Shown one piece after another: positions 1 to 8,712 of a stretch of DNA of 36,627 bases. A model generated the notes under the pieces. That model ran no database searches. It had not been told where the DNA came from and worked only from the letters and a program-made list of their open reading frames with translations. The DNA is from Muribaculaceae bacterium (GTDB lineage Bacteria > Bacteroidota > Bacteroidia > Bacteroidales > Muribaculaceae): positions 1 through 36,627 of the forward strand of contig JAMPDX010000013.1 of assembly GCA_023665425.1 (NCBI GenBank), given 5' to 3'. A program made the translations under genes and the position numbers. Each line of letters starts with the position of its first letter. The stretch's first letter is position 1.

Positions 1-5
1 GCTTT

Positions 6-150
6 AAATCGGCGGGCTACGCACGCCTTTTGTTTGCTTACTCAACCCCGCACACCCACGGCTGTCGCCGCGTGTGTACGGGGTTACTATAAGTCGGTGT
101 CCTGGCGGACACCATCACTGCATATACAACCTATACAGCCTCGTAATACG
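6..150. repeat. Dispersed intergenic repeat, copy A
   Basis: Three blocks (about 6-28, 71-116 and 132-150) match, in the same order and orientation, the repeat at 14337-14429. The spacers between blocks are longer here. The middle block holds a hairpin, GGTGTCC-TGGC-GGACACC. The other copy has GGTGTTC-TGAC-GGACACC, where one pair becomes a U-G wobble, so the fold is kept. The right end of this repeat supplies the last residues and the stop codon of the truncated sensor gene at 131-691. The match is read directly from sequence; the family is not one I recognise. Confidence 0.75.
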
Positions 151-691
151 TGTTCAAGCCGGACTTTTGAGCCTGCTGTTTGAACCCCTCATGTCTGCCT
201 TGTGCCGGAGTATTGCCTCGCAAGCCGCAAATCTCTATCACAGTGGCAGCTGAGTCAACGATGGAGGCCGCATATTGGGCGGCGGCATTGCCTATGGCTA
301 TATTGTCGGCCGTGATACTTGCCGAATAAGAGTCTCCATTGATATTGCGGTCGAACACTATCACCGGGATACCTTTGCTATAAGCCTCTTTTATAACCGG
401 AGTCACGGCGTTCGCCTCATTTGGAGCGGCAATAATAATATCGAAATTATTATCCATGAAATATCGTATATCCTCAATCTGCTTTTGGCTGTTATCGTTG
501 GCAGAGCGTATCTCCACCTGCGCGCCGGGATGGAACATAATTTCGCGTTCAATCTCGGCATTCATCTTGTTGCGCCAGTCGTCATTAGAGCATTGCGATA
601 CACCGATTTTTATGTTAGATTTCTTTTGGCATTGAGTCAAACCGCATATCGCAGCGAGCACAATGCCAAGCCAAAGAAGATATTTTCTCAT
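131..691 (-). pseudogene. Truncated periplasmic sugar-sensor domain (LacI/PBP type 1), probable remnant of a hybrid two-component system
   Basis: This encodes 186 residues with a lipoprotein-like signal (hydrophobic stretch then GLTQC, residues about 5-21). A type 1 periplasmic sugar-binding fold follows, with IGVSQCSNDDWR, DIIIAAPNEANAVTPV, GIPVIVFDRNI and GRHEGF. In Bacteroides fructan loci the gene in this position (BT1754 type) is a hybrid sensor. Its periplasmic fold is roughly 300 residues and is followed by a membrane segment, histidine kinase, receiver and AraC domains. Here homology stops near residue 180 and the stop codon lies inside dispersed repeat copy A, so the second lobe and all signalling domains are absent. 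It diverges from the GH32 gene at 887. A -7-like box, TAAATTTG, lies at 714-721 on the minus strand. A free-standing binding protein is an alternative, but the length is too short for a complete fold. Confidence 0.75.
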
Positions 692-828
692 AATGTAATA
701 TTCTTTACAACCGCAAATTTAGCAAAAAATCTATTAAATTTTGTCCATTTTGTGTTAAAAATTGGCCACTGCGCAATTTTTATTAGCTATGGCACAAAAC
801 TTTATACCTATTTATCTTTTTTATTTAG

Positions 829-836
829 TAGTTTTG
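829..836 (+). promoter_or_regulatory. Candidate -7 box for the fructanase operon
   Basis: TAGTTTTG fits the Bacteroidota -7 consensus TAnnTTTG and lies about 50 bp upstream of the GH32 start. No good TTTG -33 box is seen at the usual 19-21 bp spacing, as might be expected of an activator-dependent promoter. Confidence 0.45.
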
Positions 837-886
837 CAGTGTTGTTATTAAAACAATCCATGCAGAACTCAAAAAGTATAAACTCC

Positions 887-2704
887 ATGAATAAATTCCT
901 GAAAATAGCTCTGGCAGTAATGTCTGTAGCACCGGCAGTTGCCATAGCCGATGATGCAGTGCGAGTAGAGCATTTAGGCCCGAACAACACCCTTGTGCGT
1001 GTTACCGGGGATGACAAGTTGCTCATACTGCCTGTGCAAGAGGCTTATGATGATGCTCGTGTCAATGTGATAGTAGACGGCAAGATAGAGAAGACTTTCT
1101 ATGTACGTCTGGCTAAGACCAAAGTAGATTACACAGTGCCCTTTGACCTTTCTCCCTACAAAGGGAAGAATGTGATACTTGACGTGCATGCCCCTCACGA
1201 CCGCACCGGAGTGCGCGACACAAAGAATGATGCTGGCTGGGTTGACATCAAGCTCGCCGACAGCTATGACACTACTAATAGGGAGAAGTATCGCCCGGTC
1301 TACCACCACACCCCATCTTATGGATGGATGAATGACCCTAATGGTATGTTCTATAAGGATGGCGTATGGCATCTCTACTTCCAGTGGAACCCCTATGGCT
1401 CCAAATGGCAAAACATGACATGGGGACACTCCACATCAAAGGACCTGGTTAATTGGGAGCTACATCCCGCCGCCATTGAGCCAAACGGGCTTGGGGCAGT
1501 CTTCTCCGGCAGCTCAGCTATCGATAAGGAGAACAGTGCCGGCTTTGGCGAAGATGCCGTCGTAGCCATGTACACCTCTGCCGGCGCCAGCCAGATACAG
1601 AGCCTGGCATGGAGCGATGACAATGGCGAGACATTCAATATCTATCCGGGCAACCCGGTAATTACCCTTGACAGCGAGGCACGCGACCCGAATATGTTTT
1701 GGGACCCTGCAACCAAGCAGTGGTCTCTGGTTCTGGCCCATGCCCTTGAGAAAGAGATGCTTATCTTCACGTCGCCCGACATGAAGCAGTGGACCCTGCA
1801 GAGCGCTTTTGGCAAGGGTCTTGGGGCTCAAGATGGTGTGTGGGAGTGTCCCGACTTATTCAAACTCCCTGTTGACGGTGGCAAGAAGCAGAAATGGGTG
1901 CTTATCTGCAATATCAATCCCGGCGGCCCCTTCGGCGGCAGCGGCATACAGTACTTCGTTGGCGACTTCGACGGCAAGACCTTCAAGGCTGATACTGACA
2001 AGAATGGTAATGTGCCCACTAAATGGCTTGATCACGGCAAAGACAACTACGCCTTGGTGAGCTGGAGCGATGCCCCGGATGGCCGACGCACTGCTATCGG
2101 CTGGATGAGCAACTGGCAATATGCTGCCGAGGTGCCCACTCAGCAATTCCGCAGTGCCAACACATTGCCCCGTGAAATCGAGTTATTCACAGCTGCTGAC
2201 GGTCAGATATATGCAGCACAGGTGCCCTCACCCGAGCTTGAGGCCATGCGCGATAAATTGACCGTGGATGTGAAGGCAGAAAACCTCAGCACTACCCCGG
2301 TGAGCTATCAACTTCCAGTGACAAATGATGGTGTCTGCGAGATACTCCTTGATATCGATGGCGCAAAGAGGGGCACTATAAACTTTACCCTCTCCAATGC
2401 CAAAGGGGAAAAAGTATTGATGAGTTACAACGTTGCAGACCAGACACTCTCCTTTGACCGCACTCAGAGTGGTATCACCGACTTCAGCCAGGACTTCCCC
2501 GCAGTGACAGTGACTCCTATCTATGGCAAGAATCTATCCTTGCGCCTCTTCATAGATCGCTCAAGCATCGAAGCATTTGCCAACAATGGCCGCGGGTCCA
2601 TGACCAACCTCGTCTTCCCCACAGAGCCTTATACCACCCTTACTGTTGATGCTCAGGGCACAACAGCCAAACTTAAGAATCTCAAAATCTATTCAATTAA
2701 ATAA
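887..2704 (+). CDS. GH32 fructanase (exo-inulinase/levanase type)
   Basis: The product is a 605-residue secreted glycoside hydrolase that cleaves fructose from inulin or levan. The start is placed at the ATG at 887, because MNKFLKIALAVMSVAPAVAIA is a clean signal peptide with cleavage before DD. The reading frame is open far upstream, but that part overlaps the divergent sensor gene; an in-frame ATG at 860 is the alternative. An N-terminal beta domain (about 25-130) precedes the five-bladed propeller. Its three catalytic signatures are intact: WMNDPNG with nucleophile Asp150, RDP with Asp267, and WECPDL with acid/base Glu320. A C-terminal beta-sandwich ends near IDRSSIEAFANNG. There is no lipobox, so periplasmic or secreted location is more likely than surface anchoring. 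It is followed after 15 bp by the transporter, so the two are probably one operon. Endo versus exo and inulin versus levan preference cannot be told from sequence alone. Confidence 0.93.
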   Translation: MNKFLKIALAVMSVAPAVAIADDAVRVEHLGPNNTLVRVTGDDKLLILPVQEAYDDARVNVIVDGKIEKTFYVRLAKTKVDYTVPFDLSPYKGKNVILDVHAPHDRTGVRDTKNDAGWVDIKLADSYDTTNREKYRPVYHHTPSYGWMNDPNGMFYKDGVWHLYFQWNPYGSKWQNMTWGHSTSKDLVNWELHPAAIEPNGLGAVFSGSSAIDKENSAGFGEDAVVAMYTSAGASQIQSLAWSDDNGETFNIYPGNPVITLDSEARDPNMFWDPATKQWSLVLAHALEKEMLIFTSPDMKQWTLQSAFGKGLGAQDGVWECPDLFKLPVDGGKKQKWVLICNINPGGPFGGSGIQYFVGDFDGKTFKADTDKNGNVPTKWLDHGKDNYALVSWSDAPDGRRTAIGWMSNWQYAAEVPTQQFRSANTLPREIELFTAADGQIYAAQVPSPELEAMRDKLTVDVKAENLSTTPVSYQLPVTNDGVCEILLDIDGAKRGTINFTLSNAKGEKVLMSYNVADQTLSFDRTQSGITDFSQDFPAVTVTPIYGKNLSLRLFIDRSSIEAFANNGRGSMTNLVFPTEPYTTLTVDAQGTTAKLKNLKIYSIK

Positions 2705-2719
2705 AACAAGACCTGACCC

Positions 2720-3901
2720 ATGAGTAACTTCGCAAATTTAGAATATGGCAAGAAGGGGCTAATGATGCAGATGATCCCCGTGATGCTCTGTTTCTTCGCC
2801 ATGGGCTTTGTAGACCTCGTAGGCACCGCCTCCAACTTTGTGCAGAAAGACCTCTCGCTCAGCGACTCAGAGGCCAATTTGTTCCCCTCGCTCGTGTTCT
2901 TTTGGTTCCTGATTTTCTCAGTGCCCACCGGTATGCTGATGAATAAGATAGGTCGCAAGAAGACAGTGCTCATATCATTGATAATCACGGCCTTATCATT
3001 GGTGATACCTGTATTTGGCGACACCTATATGATAATGCTTCTCTCCTTCTCGCTGCTGGGCATAGGCAATGCCGTAATGCAAACCTCACTTAACCCCTTG
3101 GTAACCAATCTTATCTCCGGCGACAAACTTGCATCCACTCTTACTTTCGGACAGTTTGTCAAGGCGATCGCATCCTTTCTGGCACCTATTATCGCCACCT
3201 GGGGCTTTACTACAGCCTTCCCCATGCTTGGCTGGCGTGTACTGTTTGCTATCTACTCCATAGTCAGTGTGTTAGCCGTTATTGCGCTTGGGGTAACACC
3301 TATCAAGGAGAACAAGCCCGACAAAGCCTCCGGCTTCATTGATTGCATCAAGCTGCTTGGTGTGCCCTTCATCCTGCTTTGCTTCCTGGGCATTATGTGC
3401 CACGTGGGTATCGATGTCGGCACCAATACCGTGGCTCCCAAGATTCTCACCGAACGCTTGGGCCTGCCTCTTGAGGATGCGGCTTTTGCCACCAGTATCT
3501 ACTTTATCTTCCGTACAATAGGCTGCTTTGTGGGCGCCTTCCTGCTGCGCGTGATGAAGCCCAAAATCTTCTTTGCTATCAGCGTGCTTCTGATGGTTGC
3601 AGCCATGACAATCCTCTTTGTTGGCAACACTCTGGCAGTGCTTTATACCGGTATTGCTCTTGTAGGTCTGGGCAACTCAAACATATTCTCAGTGGTCTTC
3701 TCGCAGGCCCTACTGAATAATCCCACCGAACAGAACGCAGTGTCCGGCCTCATGATTATGGGTCTGTTTGGAGGCACCATCTTCCCACTCCTTATGGGCT
3801 TCATGTCAGACGCAATGGGTCAAGCCGGCGCGGTAGCCGTGATGTCAGTCGGAGTGTTATACTTGATATTTTATACCCTTAAAATCAAAAACAAAGCATA
3901 A
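2720..3901 (+). CDS. MFS monosaccharide importer (FucP/GlcP-like), probable fructose transporter
   Basis: A 393-residue inner-membrane protein with about 12 hydrophobic segments. The loop NKIGRKKT (about residues 74-81) is the MFS signature between helices 2 and 3. The stretch DKLASTLTFGQFVKAIASFLAP is typical of the FucP/glucose-galactose symporter branch used by Bacteroidota. It lies between a fructanase and a fructokinase with 15-18 bp gaps. This matches the gene order of the Bacteroides fructan locus, in which the equivalent protein brings fructose across the inner membrane. The substrate is inferred from context. Its length is normal for the family. Confidence 0.88.
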   Translation: MSNFANLEYGKKGLMMQMIPVMLCFFAMGFVDLVGTASNFVQKDLSLSDSEANLFPSLVFFWFLIFSVPTGMLMNKIGRKKTVLISLIITALSLVIPVFGDTYMIMLLSFSLLGIGNAVMQTSLNPLVTNLISGDKLASTLTFGQFVKAIASFLAPIIATWGFTTAFPMLGWRVLFAIYSIVSVLAVIALGVTPIKENKPDKASGFIDCIKLLGVPFILLCFLGIMCHVGIDVGTNTVAPKILTERLGLPLEDAAFATSIYFIFRTIGCFVGAFLLRVMKPKIFFAISVLLMVAAMTILFVGNTLAVLYTGIALVGLGNSNIFSVVFSQALLNNPTEQNAVSGLMIMGLFGGTIFPLLMGFMSDAMGQAGAVAVMSVGVLYLIFYTLKIKNKA

Positions 3902-3919
3902 CCAAAAACTATCACAATT

Positions 3920-4798
3920 ATGTCAAAAATAGTAATCGGAATGGGAGAGGCCCTGTGGGATGTACTCCCCGAGGGTAAAAAGATAGGTGGCGCACCCGCC
4001 AACTTTGCATACCATGTAGGTCAGTTTGGCCTTAACTCATGTGCTGTCAGTGCAATAGGGAATGATGCGCTCGGCCTGGAATTGATCGAGAATTTCAACG
4101 AAAAAGGGGTCAAGAGCTATATGGAGGTAGTACCTTATCCCACCGGCACAGTGCAGGTAGTGCTTGATGCCGAGGGTGTGCCCCAATACAATATCAAAGA
4201 GAATGTGGCATGGGACAATATCCCCTATACAGAGCGCCTTGAGGCTATGGCCAAAGATTGCCAGGCTGTCTGCTTTGGCTCCTTGGCACAGCGCAATATA
4301 GTATCACGCGAGACCATTAACAAATTCTTAGACAATGTGCCGGCCGAAAATGACCCCTTGATTGTCTTCGATATCAATCTGCGCCAAGCGTTCTATACCA
4401 AGGATATCATCTGCAACTCCATGAAACGCTGCAATATACTGAAGATCAACGACGAAGAATTGGTGACCATCTCACGTATGTTTGGCTACCCCGGCATCGA
4501 CTTGCAGGACAAGTGTTGGATACTGCTGGGTAAATACAATCTGAAGATGCTCATCCTGACATGCGGCATTAATGGTAGCTACGTCTTCACCCCCGGCAAC
4601 GTATCCTTCCAGCCCACACCCAAGGTAGATGTAGCCGATACCGTAGGTGCCGGTGACTCATTCACCGGGGCATTCATCGCTTCAATCCTCAAAGGGAAAA
4701 GTGTGGAAGATGCCCATCGCATCGCAGTGGAGACCTCGGCATACGTGTGCACCCAGCAGGGAGCAATGCCTACTCTGCCACCCGAAATTACCGAGTAA
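3920..4798 (+). CDS. Fructokinase, PfkB family
   Basis: A 292-residue cytoplasmic sugar kinase. The N-terminal GEALWDVLPEGKKIGGAPANFAYHVGQFG carries the PfkB substrate-binding region. The C-terminal DTVGAGDSFTGAF has the anion hole and catalytic base Asp246. It would phosphorylate imported fructose to fructose 6-phosphate and so feed glycolysis. It is the last gene of the GH32-MFS-kinase operon, 18 bp after the transporter, and is followed by a strong hairpin terminator. Other PfkB kinases such as ribokinase look alike; assignment to fructose rests on the neighbours and on the GEALWDVLPEG start typical of bacterial fructokinases. Confidence 0.92.
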   Translation: MSKIVIGMGEALWDVLPEGKKIGGAPANFAYHVGQFGLNSCAVSAIGNDALGLELIENFNEKGVKSYMEVVPYPTGTVQVVLDAEGVPQYNIKENVAWDNIPYTERLEAMAKDCQAVCFGSLAQRNIVSRETINKFLDNVPAENDPLIVFDINLRQAFYTKDIICNSMKRCNILKINDEELVTISRMFGYPGIDLQDKCWILLGKYNLKMLILTCGINGSYVFTPGNVSFQPTPKVDVADTVGAGDSFTGAFIASILKGKSVEDAHRIAVETSAYVCTQQGAMPTLPPEITE

Positions 4799-4831
4799 AT
4801 AAACAACTTTCAGATACAAGAATACAAACCT

Positions 4832-4863
4832 AATAGCTCCGGCCTGCGCAGGTCGGAGCTATT
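4832..4863 (+). terminator. Hairpin terminator after fructokinase
   Basis: AATAGCTCCG and CGGAGCTATT form a perfect 10-bp stem around GCCTGCGCAGGT, which itself can pair. It lies 33 bp after the fructokinase stop. The U-run is weak. Confidence 0.75.
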
Positions 4864-5298
4864 CATGTATTTACAAGGATAAAATTGCTTCTCTATATTG
4901 TGTCAACAGCTAACATACGTAAATCATAGTAGTTGCGCCGGATGTGCCAAAAAATCAAATTTCGCAAGTTAATATGTAACACATTAACAAGCAGTAAGTC
5001 GGTGTCATTTCGGGTACTCCTAACCATAACATATTCAATTGGATACTACCTGAGAAACTTTGATCAACAAATAATAATATTTGGTCAAAAAATGTTGAAA
5101 ATGGTGCATTGAGCTAATTTTGATAAGTGTTGCAACATTACTATTATATAGGGCTTTAACATTTTTTATAATTTTGTGGTGTCAATGATTGATGAGCCTT
5201 GTCTGCTTCAGTCAGCGACAAACTACTAATCTATATCCACCTCTCCTCTCACTCTTGCTGTTAACTTTAAAACTTATTTAACTCTAATAACACCAACA
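4864..5298 (+). promoter_or_regulatory. Long A+T-rich leader upstream of the susC remnant
   Basis: This 435-bp stretch has no credible gene. It contains an imperfect inverted repeat at 5059-5089 (TTTGATCAA and TTTGGTCAAA) that could be an operator. A -7-like box TAATTTTG lies at 5169-5176 and would give a 5' leader of about 115 nt. No matching -33 box is visible. Long regulated leaders of this kind are usual before susC genes. The operator idea is speculation. Confidence 0.45.
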
Positions 5299-5436
5299 AT
5301 GAACAAAACAATCCTGACAGCTCTCTTGTTGTTCGTGTCGGCTATCGTGGCCCATGCCGCGGACATTACAGTGCATGGTACTGTGGTGTCGGCCTCCGAC
5401 CAAGAGCCTCTATTGGGTAGGTTCCATCAATGCTGA
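5299..5436 (+). pseudogene. susC (TonB-dependent receptor) N-terminal remnant
   Basis: The ATG at 5299 opens 45 codons: a signal peptide (MNKTILTALLLFVSAIVAHAA) and then DITVHGTVVSASDQEPLLG. This is the opening of the carboxypeptidase-regulatory-like domain found at the N terminus of SusC-type receptors, where the usual continuation is EPLIGA. After Gly40 the frame runs into GH32 sequence and stops at 5434-5436. The remaining ~950 codons of a susC gene, and any susD and partner genes, are absent. The start context (A-rich, after AACACCAACA) and leader look normal, so the scar probably arose by deletion within a once working locus. Confidence 0.8.
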
Positions 5437-6421
5437 CGGCACCTTCGCTCCCGATTCACCCACACCCGGATATGTCGAACTCCCCGGGTTTGCAAAGGAT
5501 GGCTATGGGTTGCTTTCACCCACCATTTATCAGAAGGATGGCAAGACAATAGTCTTGGGTATTGTACCGGATAAACTCGCCGGCACCCATAACGCCGATT
5601 TGGGTTTTGCGCATGCCTACTCACTACCTCGCGAGTGGAGCCTGAGTGCCGACGGCAAACTCATCCAGAAGCCTTATTCCGGGCTCACTGAGTTGCGCCT
5701 TGCCAATGGATTCGAGAAGGGTGTGACCGACAACGGGTTTGAGCTGCTCGGCTCTATGGATATGGATGGTGTCAACGGCCGTCTCGTAGAGCTCCTCGGT
5801 GAGTTTACTGTGGGTGGGGGCAAGTCCGGCTTCACACTCCTCGATGATGGCACCTCTTCGCTCAAGGTGTATTATGACGGTGCTACCGGTCGCCTCACTG
5901 TTGATGCTCGCGGGCTGGACAGACTCGTGAACGACTCTCGCTCATTCAATGGTTTGTATGAGAGCTCTCTGCCCGTGCGCATAAATGCCGGCGAGCGTCT
6001 CAAGCTCAATGTCTTTTTTGGCCACTCTATGCTCGACATCTTTGTCAATGACACCTACGCCACAAGCGTGCGTGTCTTTGCAAATGCCAAGAGTACCGAG
6101 GGGGTTACAGCCTTCTCCGACACTCCGTCAGCCAACACTCGCATACAGGGATGGATGCTCGGCTCTAACGGGGGCGGCAGCAACTCTATCGGCTCTGTGA
6201 TCACCACGCAGTCTGAGATACGTCTTTCTGCCGATAATGGCCAACTCACCTACTCTGTGCCCGAAGCCGGCACACTTTCAGTCTACACACTGAGCGGCAC
6301 CAAGGTGTTTGAAACTTTCACTCACACCCTCAGTGGTACCATCGACACCTCGCTGAACGGCTTGCACATAGTTGAGGCTCGCCTCTCAGACACAGCTTGC
6401 GCGCGCAAACTCCTCTTCTGA
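5408..6421 (+). pseudogene. GH32 fructanase, C-terminal part only, fused out of frame to susC start
   Basis: The open frame from about 5408 gives some 337 residues. It starts in the fourth or fifth propeller blade (LYWVGSINADGTF, then DGYGLLSPTIYQ, GKTIVLGIV, YSLPREWSL) and continues through the GH32 beta-sandwich (RINAGERLKLNVFFGHSMLDIFVND). The last ~60 residues (SVYTLSGTKVFETF to ARKLLF) resemble a C-terminal sorting domain. All three catalytic signatures (WMNDPNG, RDP, EC) lie upstream of the break and are lost, so it cannot be an active enzyme. Its frame is +1 relative to the susC start at 5299. It was a different fructanase from the one at 887, because the C-terminal tail is absent there. 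Confidence 0.85.
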
Positions 6422-6445
6422 TTTCTCGTTACTCCCAATACACAG

Positions 6446-6477
6446 CAGAGGCCACGGATTTGATTGCGTGGCCTCTG
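6446..6477. terminator. Bidirectional terminator between convergent genes
   Basis: CAGAGGCCACG and CGTGGCCTCTG form a perfect 11-bp stem with a 10-nt loop, followed by TTTAGTTT on the plus strand. It sits between the GH32 remnant and the convergent LOG gene and could stop transcription from both sides. Confidence 0.8.
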
Positions 6478-6483
6478 TTTAGT

Positions 6484-7038
6484 TTATTTCTGCATATCGA
6501 GGAGTGCTGATGCAAGGGCCTTGGCTGTCGGATAAATCAGGGAACGGTCTACCCTTCGCCCGCGAGCATATACTGATGCATTGGTAGCGGAAAGTTGGCT
6601 CACCATACCGGAGTACATATCACCTGCATTCCACACCATGATGGGCTTGTCAGCACTTGGGTCAACTCGCTCTTGCACCATAATGTGCGAGAGGGTGGAG
6701 ACCCATTCGTCTATTGTGCCGATACCGCCGGGGAGCACCACGAATATATCGGCCATTTCAATCATCTTGCTCTTGCGATGGTTTAGGTCCTCGGTCAATA
6801 ATACTTGGTCGCACAGTGGGTCTGCACGATGTTCAAACACTTGCGGCACCACACCTGTCACTTGCGCACCACTATCTTTGGCTGCGGCTGCCACTGTATG
6901 CATGAGCCCGGCATTCACACCGCCATAGACAAGAACACCATTGCATTTGCCGATAGCTGAGGCTATCAAGCGAGCACCATCCTCAATCTCCTTAGGTAGT
7001 CCCTCCTGCGAGGAACAATATATAGCTACTTTCTTCAT
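6484..7038 (-). CDS. LOG-family nucleotide phosphoribohydrolase (TIGR00730)
   Basis: A 184-residue cytoplasmic Rossmann-fold protein with the LOG signatures: YGGVNAGLM (38-46), HRK near 87-89, and PGGIGTIDE (103-111, with catalytic Glu111). In bacteria such proteins remove the ribose 5-phosphate from nucleoside monophosphates (nucleosidase or cytokinin-riboside-monophosphate hydrolase type). It is a single gene with its own consensus promoter at 7061-7091. The physiological substrate in Bacteroidota is not fixed by sequence; hormone production is not implied. Confidence 0.88.
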   Translation of the reverse strand: MKKVAIYCSSQEGLPKEIEDGARLIASAIGKCNGVLVYGGVNAGLMHTVAAAAKDSGAQVTGVVPQVFEHRADPLCDQVLLTEDLNHRKSKMIEMADIFVVLPGGIGTIDEWVSTLSHIMVQERVDPSADKPIMVWNAGDMYSGMVSQLSATNASVYARGRRVDRSLIYPTAKALASALLDMQK

Positions 7039-7060
7039 ATCTATTCTATTGTAATACTGA

Positions 7061-7091
7061 CAAAATTAGCAATAATTTCGCACTTCACAAA
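7061..7091 (-). promoter_or_regulatory. Promoter of the LOG gene
   Basis: On the minus strand TTTG (7088-7091) is followed after exactly 19 bp by TAATTTTG (7061-7068). This is a full match to the Bacteroidota sigma-ABfr consensus. The start codon is 22 bp downstream of the -7 box. Confidence 0.85.
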
Positions 7092-7111
7092 ACCGGAAGT
7101 GTTTATCGATG

Positions 7112-7143
7112 TTTGCCTGTCTCAGCTTTTTTGTTTAACTTTG
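7112..7143 (+). promoter_or_regulatory. Promoter of the flippase-glycosyltransferase operon
   Basis: TTTG (7112-7115), 20 bp, then TAACTTTG (7136-7143) is a full Bacteroidota consensus promoter. It lies 33 bp upstream of the flippase ATG and diverges from the LOG promoter. Confidence 0.85.
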
Positions 7144-7176
7144 CAAAAGAAACAAAAGTGGCTGCCCTAAAAACGA

Positions 7177-8712
7177 ATGAGTTCTACAAATAGCCGAATA
7201 GCCAAGAATACAGTGTTCTTATATATTAGAATGCTGATAGTCATGGGCGTGACTTTGTACACGAGTCGCGTGGTCTTGAGCGTGTTGGGCATTGACAACT
7301 TCGGTATCTATAACCTTGTAGGGGGTATTGTCGTGCTCTTTACCTTCCTGAGCGTTTCAATGACTACCGCCACACAGCGCTTTTTGTGTATATCAATTGG
7401 GGATAATTCGCCTGTTCGTACGCAATGCGTCTTCTCTTCAAGTCTTATAGCGCATCTGTGGCTTATAGGTGTTTTGCTAGTGCTTGCCGAGACTCTTGGC
7501 CTATGGTTTGTGATGACTCAGTTGAAGATACCTACCGGACGGGAATTTGCCACTCATGTCATATATCAACTATCCATACTCACAGCCATATCAAACGTAT
7601 ATCGGATACCCTTCACTTCAGCCATTTTGGCTTACGAGAAGATGTCTTTCTATGCTTGGAACGGCATAGTAGAGGTGTTGTTAAAGCTCCTGATATTGTG
7701 GCCACTCACTGTTATAAACGATGACAAGCTCATACTCTACGGGGTGTTGATGCTTATTGTCAACATCATAATTTTGGCCTGGCAAGCATACTACACTCAC
7801 TTCAAGCTGGATTATATGAGGCATAATCTTAAGTGTGCAAAGGGCGACAAAGTCAAGGAGATATTCAGCTTTGCTGCATGGAACTCCCTGAGTGCCTTGG
7901 CAAATATCGGTTCCAAGCAGGGCCTTAACATACTCGTGAATATGTTCATGGGTGTGGCTGTCAACGCTGCCGTGGGTATCATGAACCAAGTGTCAAACAC
8001 GGTCTTTCAGTTCATACAAAACTTCATGGCCGCGCTCAATCCTCCCTTGATAAAAGATTACTCACGCCGCGATTTTGACTCTGTACGCTCGCTGCTGGTC
8101 AGCTCATCTAAATTTTCATTCTTCCTGATATTGGTATTGGCCACCCCGGTGATTTTTAATATAGAGCCCATACTCCAAGTATGGCTCAAGGAGGTGCCCC
8201 CATACACAGGCCCACTCTGCGTTATGGCTCTCTTTTCGCTTGTGCCCAATACGATAGGCGGCCCGATATGGACCATTATGCAAGCCTCCGGCAAGATACA
8301 AAAGTATCAGATGGTGATCAGCAGTATAATAATCCTGAACATCCCATGCTTCTATATCATGCTAAAGCTTGGAATACCGGTATACTACACCTTGGGAGTA
8401 CAATTTGCAACCAACTTGGCGGTTGCTCTCATCGGGGCGAAGATGTCTGTTCACATGATAGGAATGCGTATGCGCACCTTCATGCTCCGAATTATAGCAC
8501 GCAGCTATCTTTCGCTCATCCTCTGCTGGATAGTAGTCTGGGGTCTTGCTCTGCTATGGCCGACAGAGATGCCATTCGGTATGGTATGTTGCAAAGGGTG
8601 TGTTGAGGTGTGCATCACTTGCATTGTAGTGATGTGTGTCGGTCTCAACAAGAGTGAGCGCGCCTTCCTGAGAAAATTATTGCATACTAAACTTTTACAC
8701 AAGAAGTTATGA
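7177..8712 (+). CDS. Polysaccharide/oligosaccharide flippase (Wzx-like, MATE/MVF fold)
   Basis: A 511-residue integral membrane protein with about 12-14 hydrophobic helices. The N terminus (RIAKNTVFLYIRMLIVMG, YTSRVVLSVLGIDNFGIYNLVGGIV) is typical of the Bacteroidota polysaccharide-biosynthesis flippase group. It would move undecaprenyl-linked repeat units across the inner membrane. Its stop codon overlaps the start of the following GT2 gene (ATGA at 8709-8712), so the two are translationally coupled. A second, unrelated-looking flippase is encoded at 30591-32093. Confidence 0.85.
   Translation: MSSTNSRIAKNTVFLYIRMLIVMGVTLYTSRVVLSVLGIDNFGIYNLVGGIVVLFTFLSVSMTTATQRFLCISIGDNSPVRTQCVFSSSLIAHLWLIGVLLVLAETLGLWFVMTQLKIPTGREFATHVIYQLSILTAISNVYRIPFTSAILAYEKMSFYAWNGIVEVLLKLLILWPLTVINDDKLILYGVLMLIVNIIILAWQAYYTHFKLDYMRHNLKCAKGDKVKEIFSFAAWNSLSALANIGSKQGLNILVNMFMGVAVNAAVGIMNQVSNTVFQFIQNFMAALNPPLIKDYSRRDFDSVRSLLVSSSKFSFFLILVLATPVIFNIEPILQVWLKEVPPYTGPLCVMALFSLVPNTIGGPIWTIMQASGKIQKYQMVISSIIILNIPCFYIMLKLGIPVYYTLGVQFATNLAVALIGAKMSVHMIGMRMRTFMLRIIARSYLSLILCWIVVWGLALLWPTEMPFGMVCCKGCVEVCITCIVVMCVGLNKSERAFLRKLLHTKLLHKKL

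Noticed and set aside
275..886. Long in-frame extension upstream of the GH32 gene
   Set aside because: It lies on the opposite strand of the sensor gene and across the intergenic region, and has no coding character. The signal peptide starts at 887.
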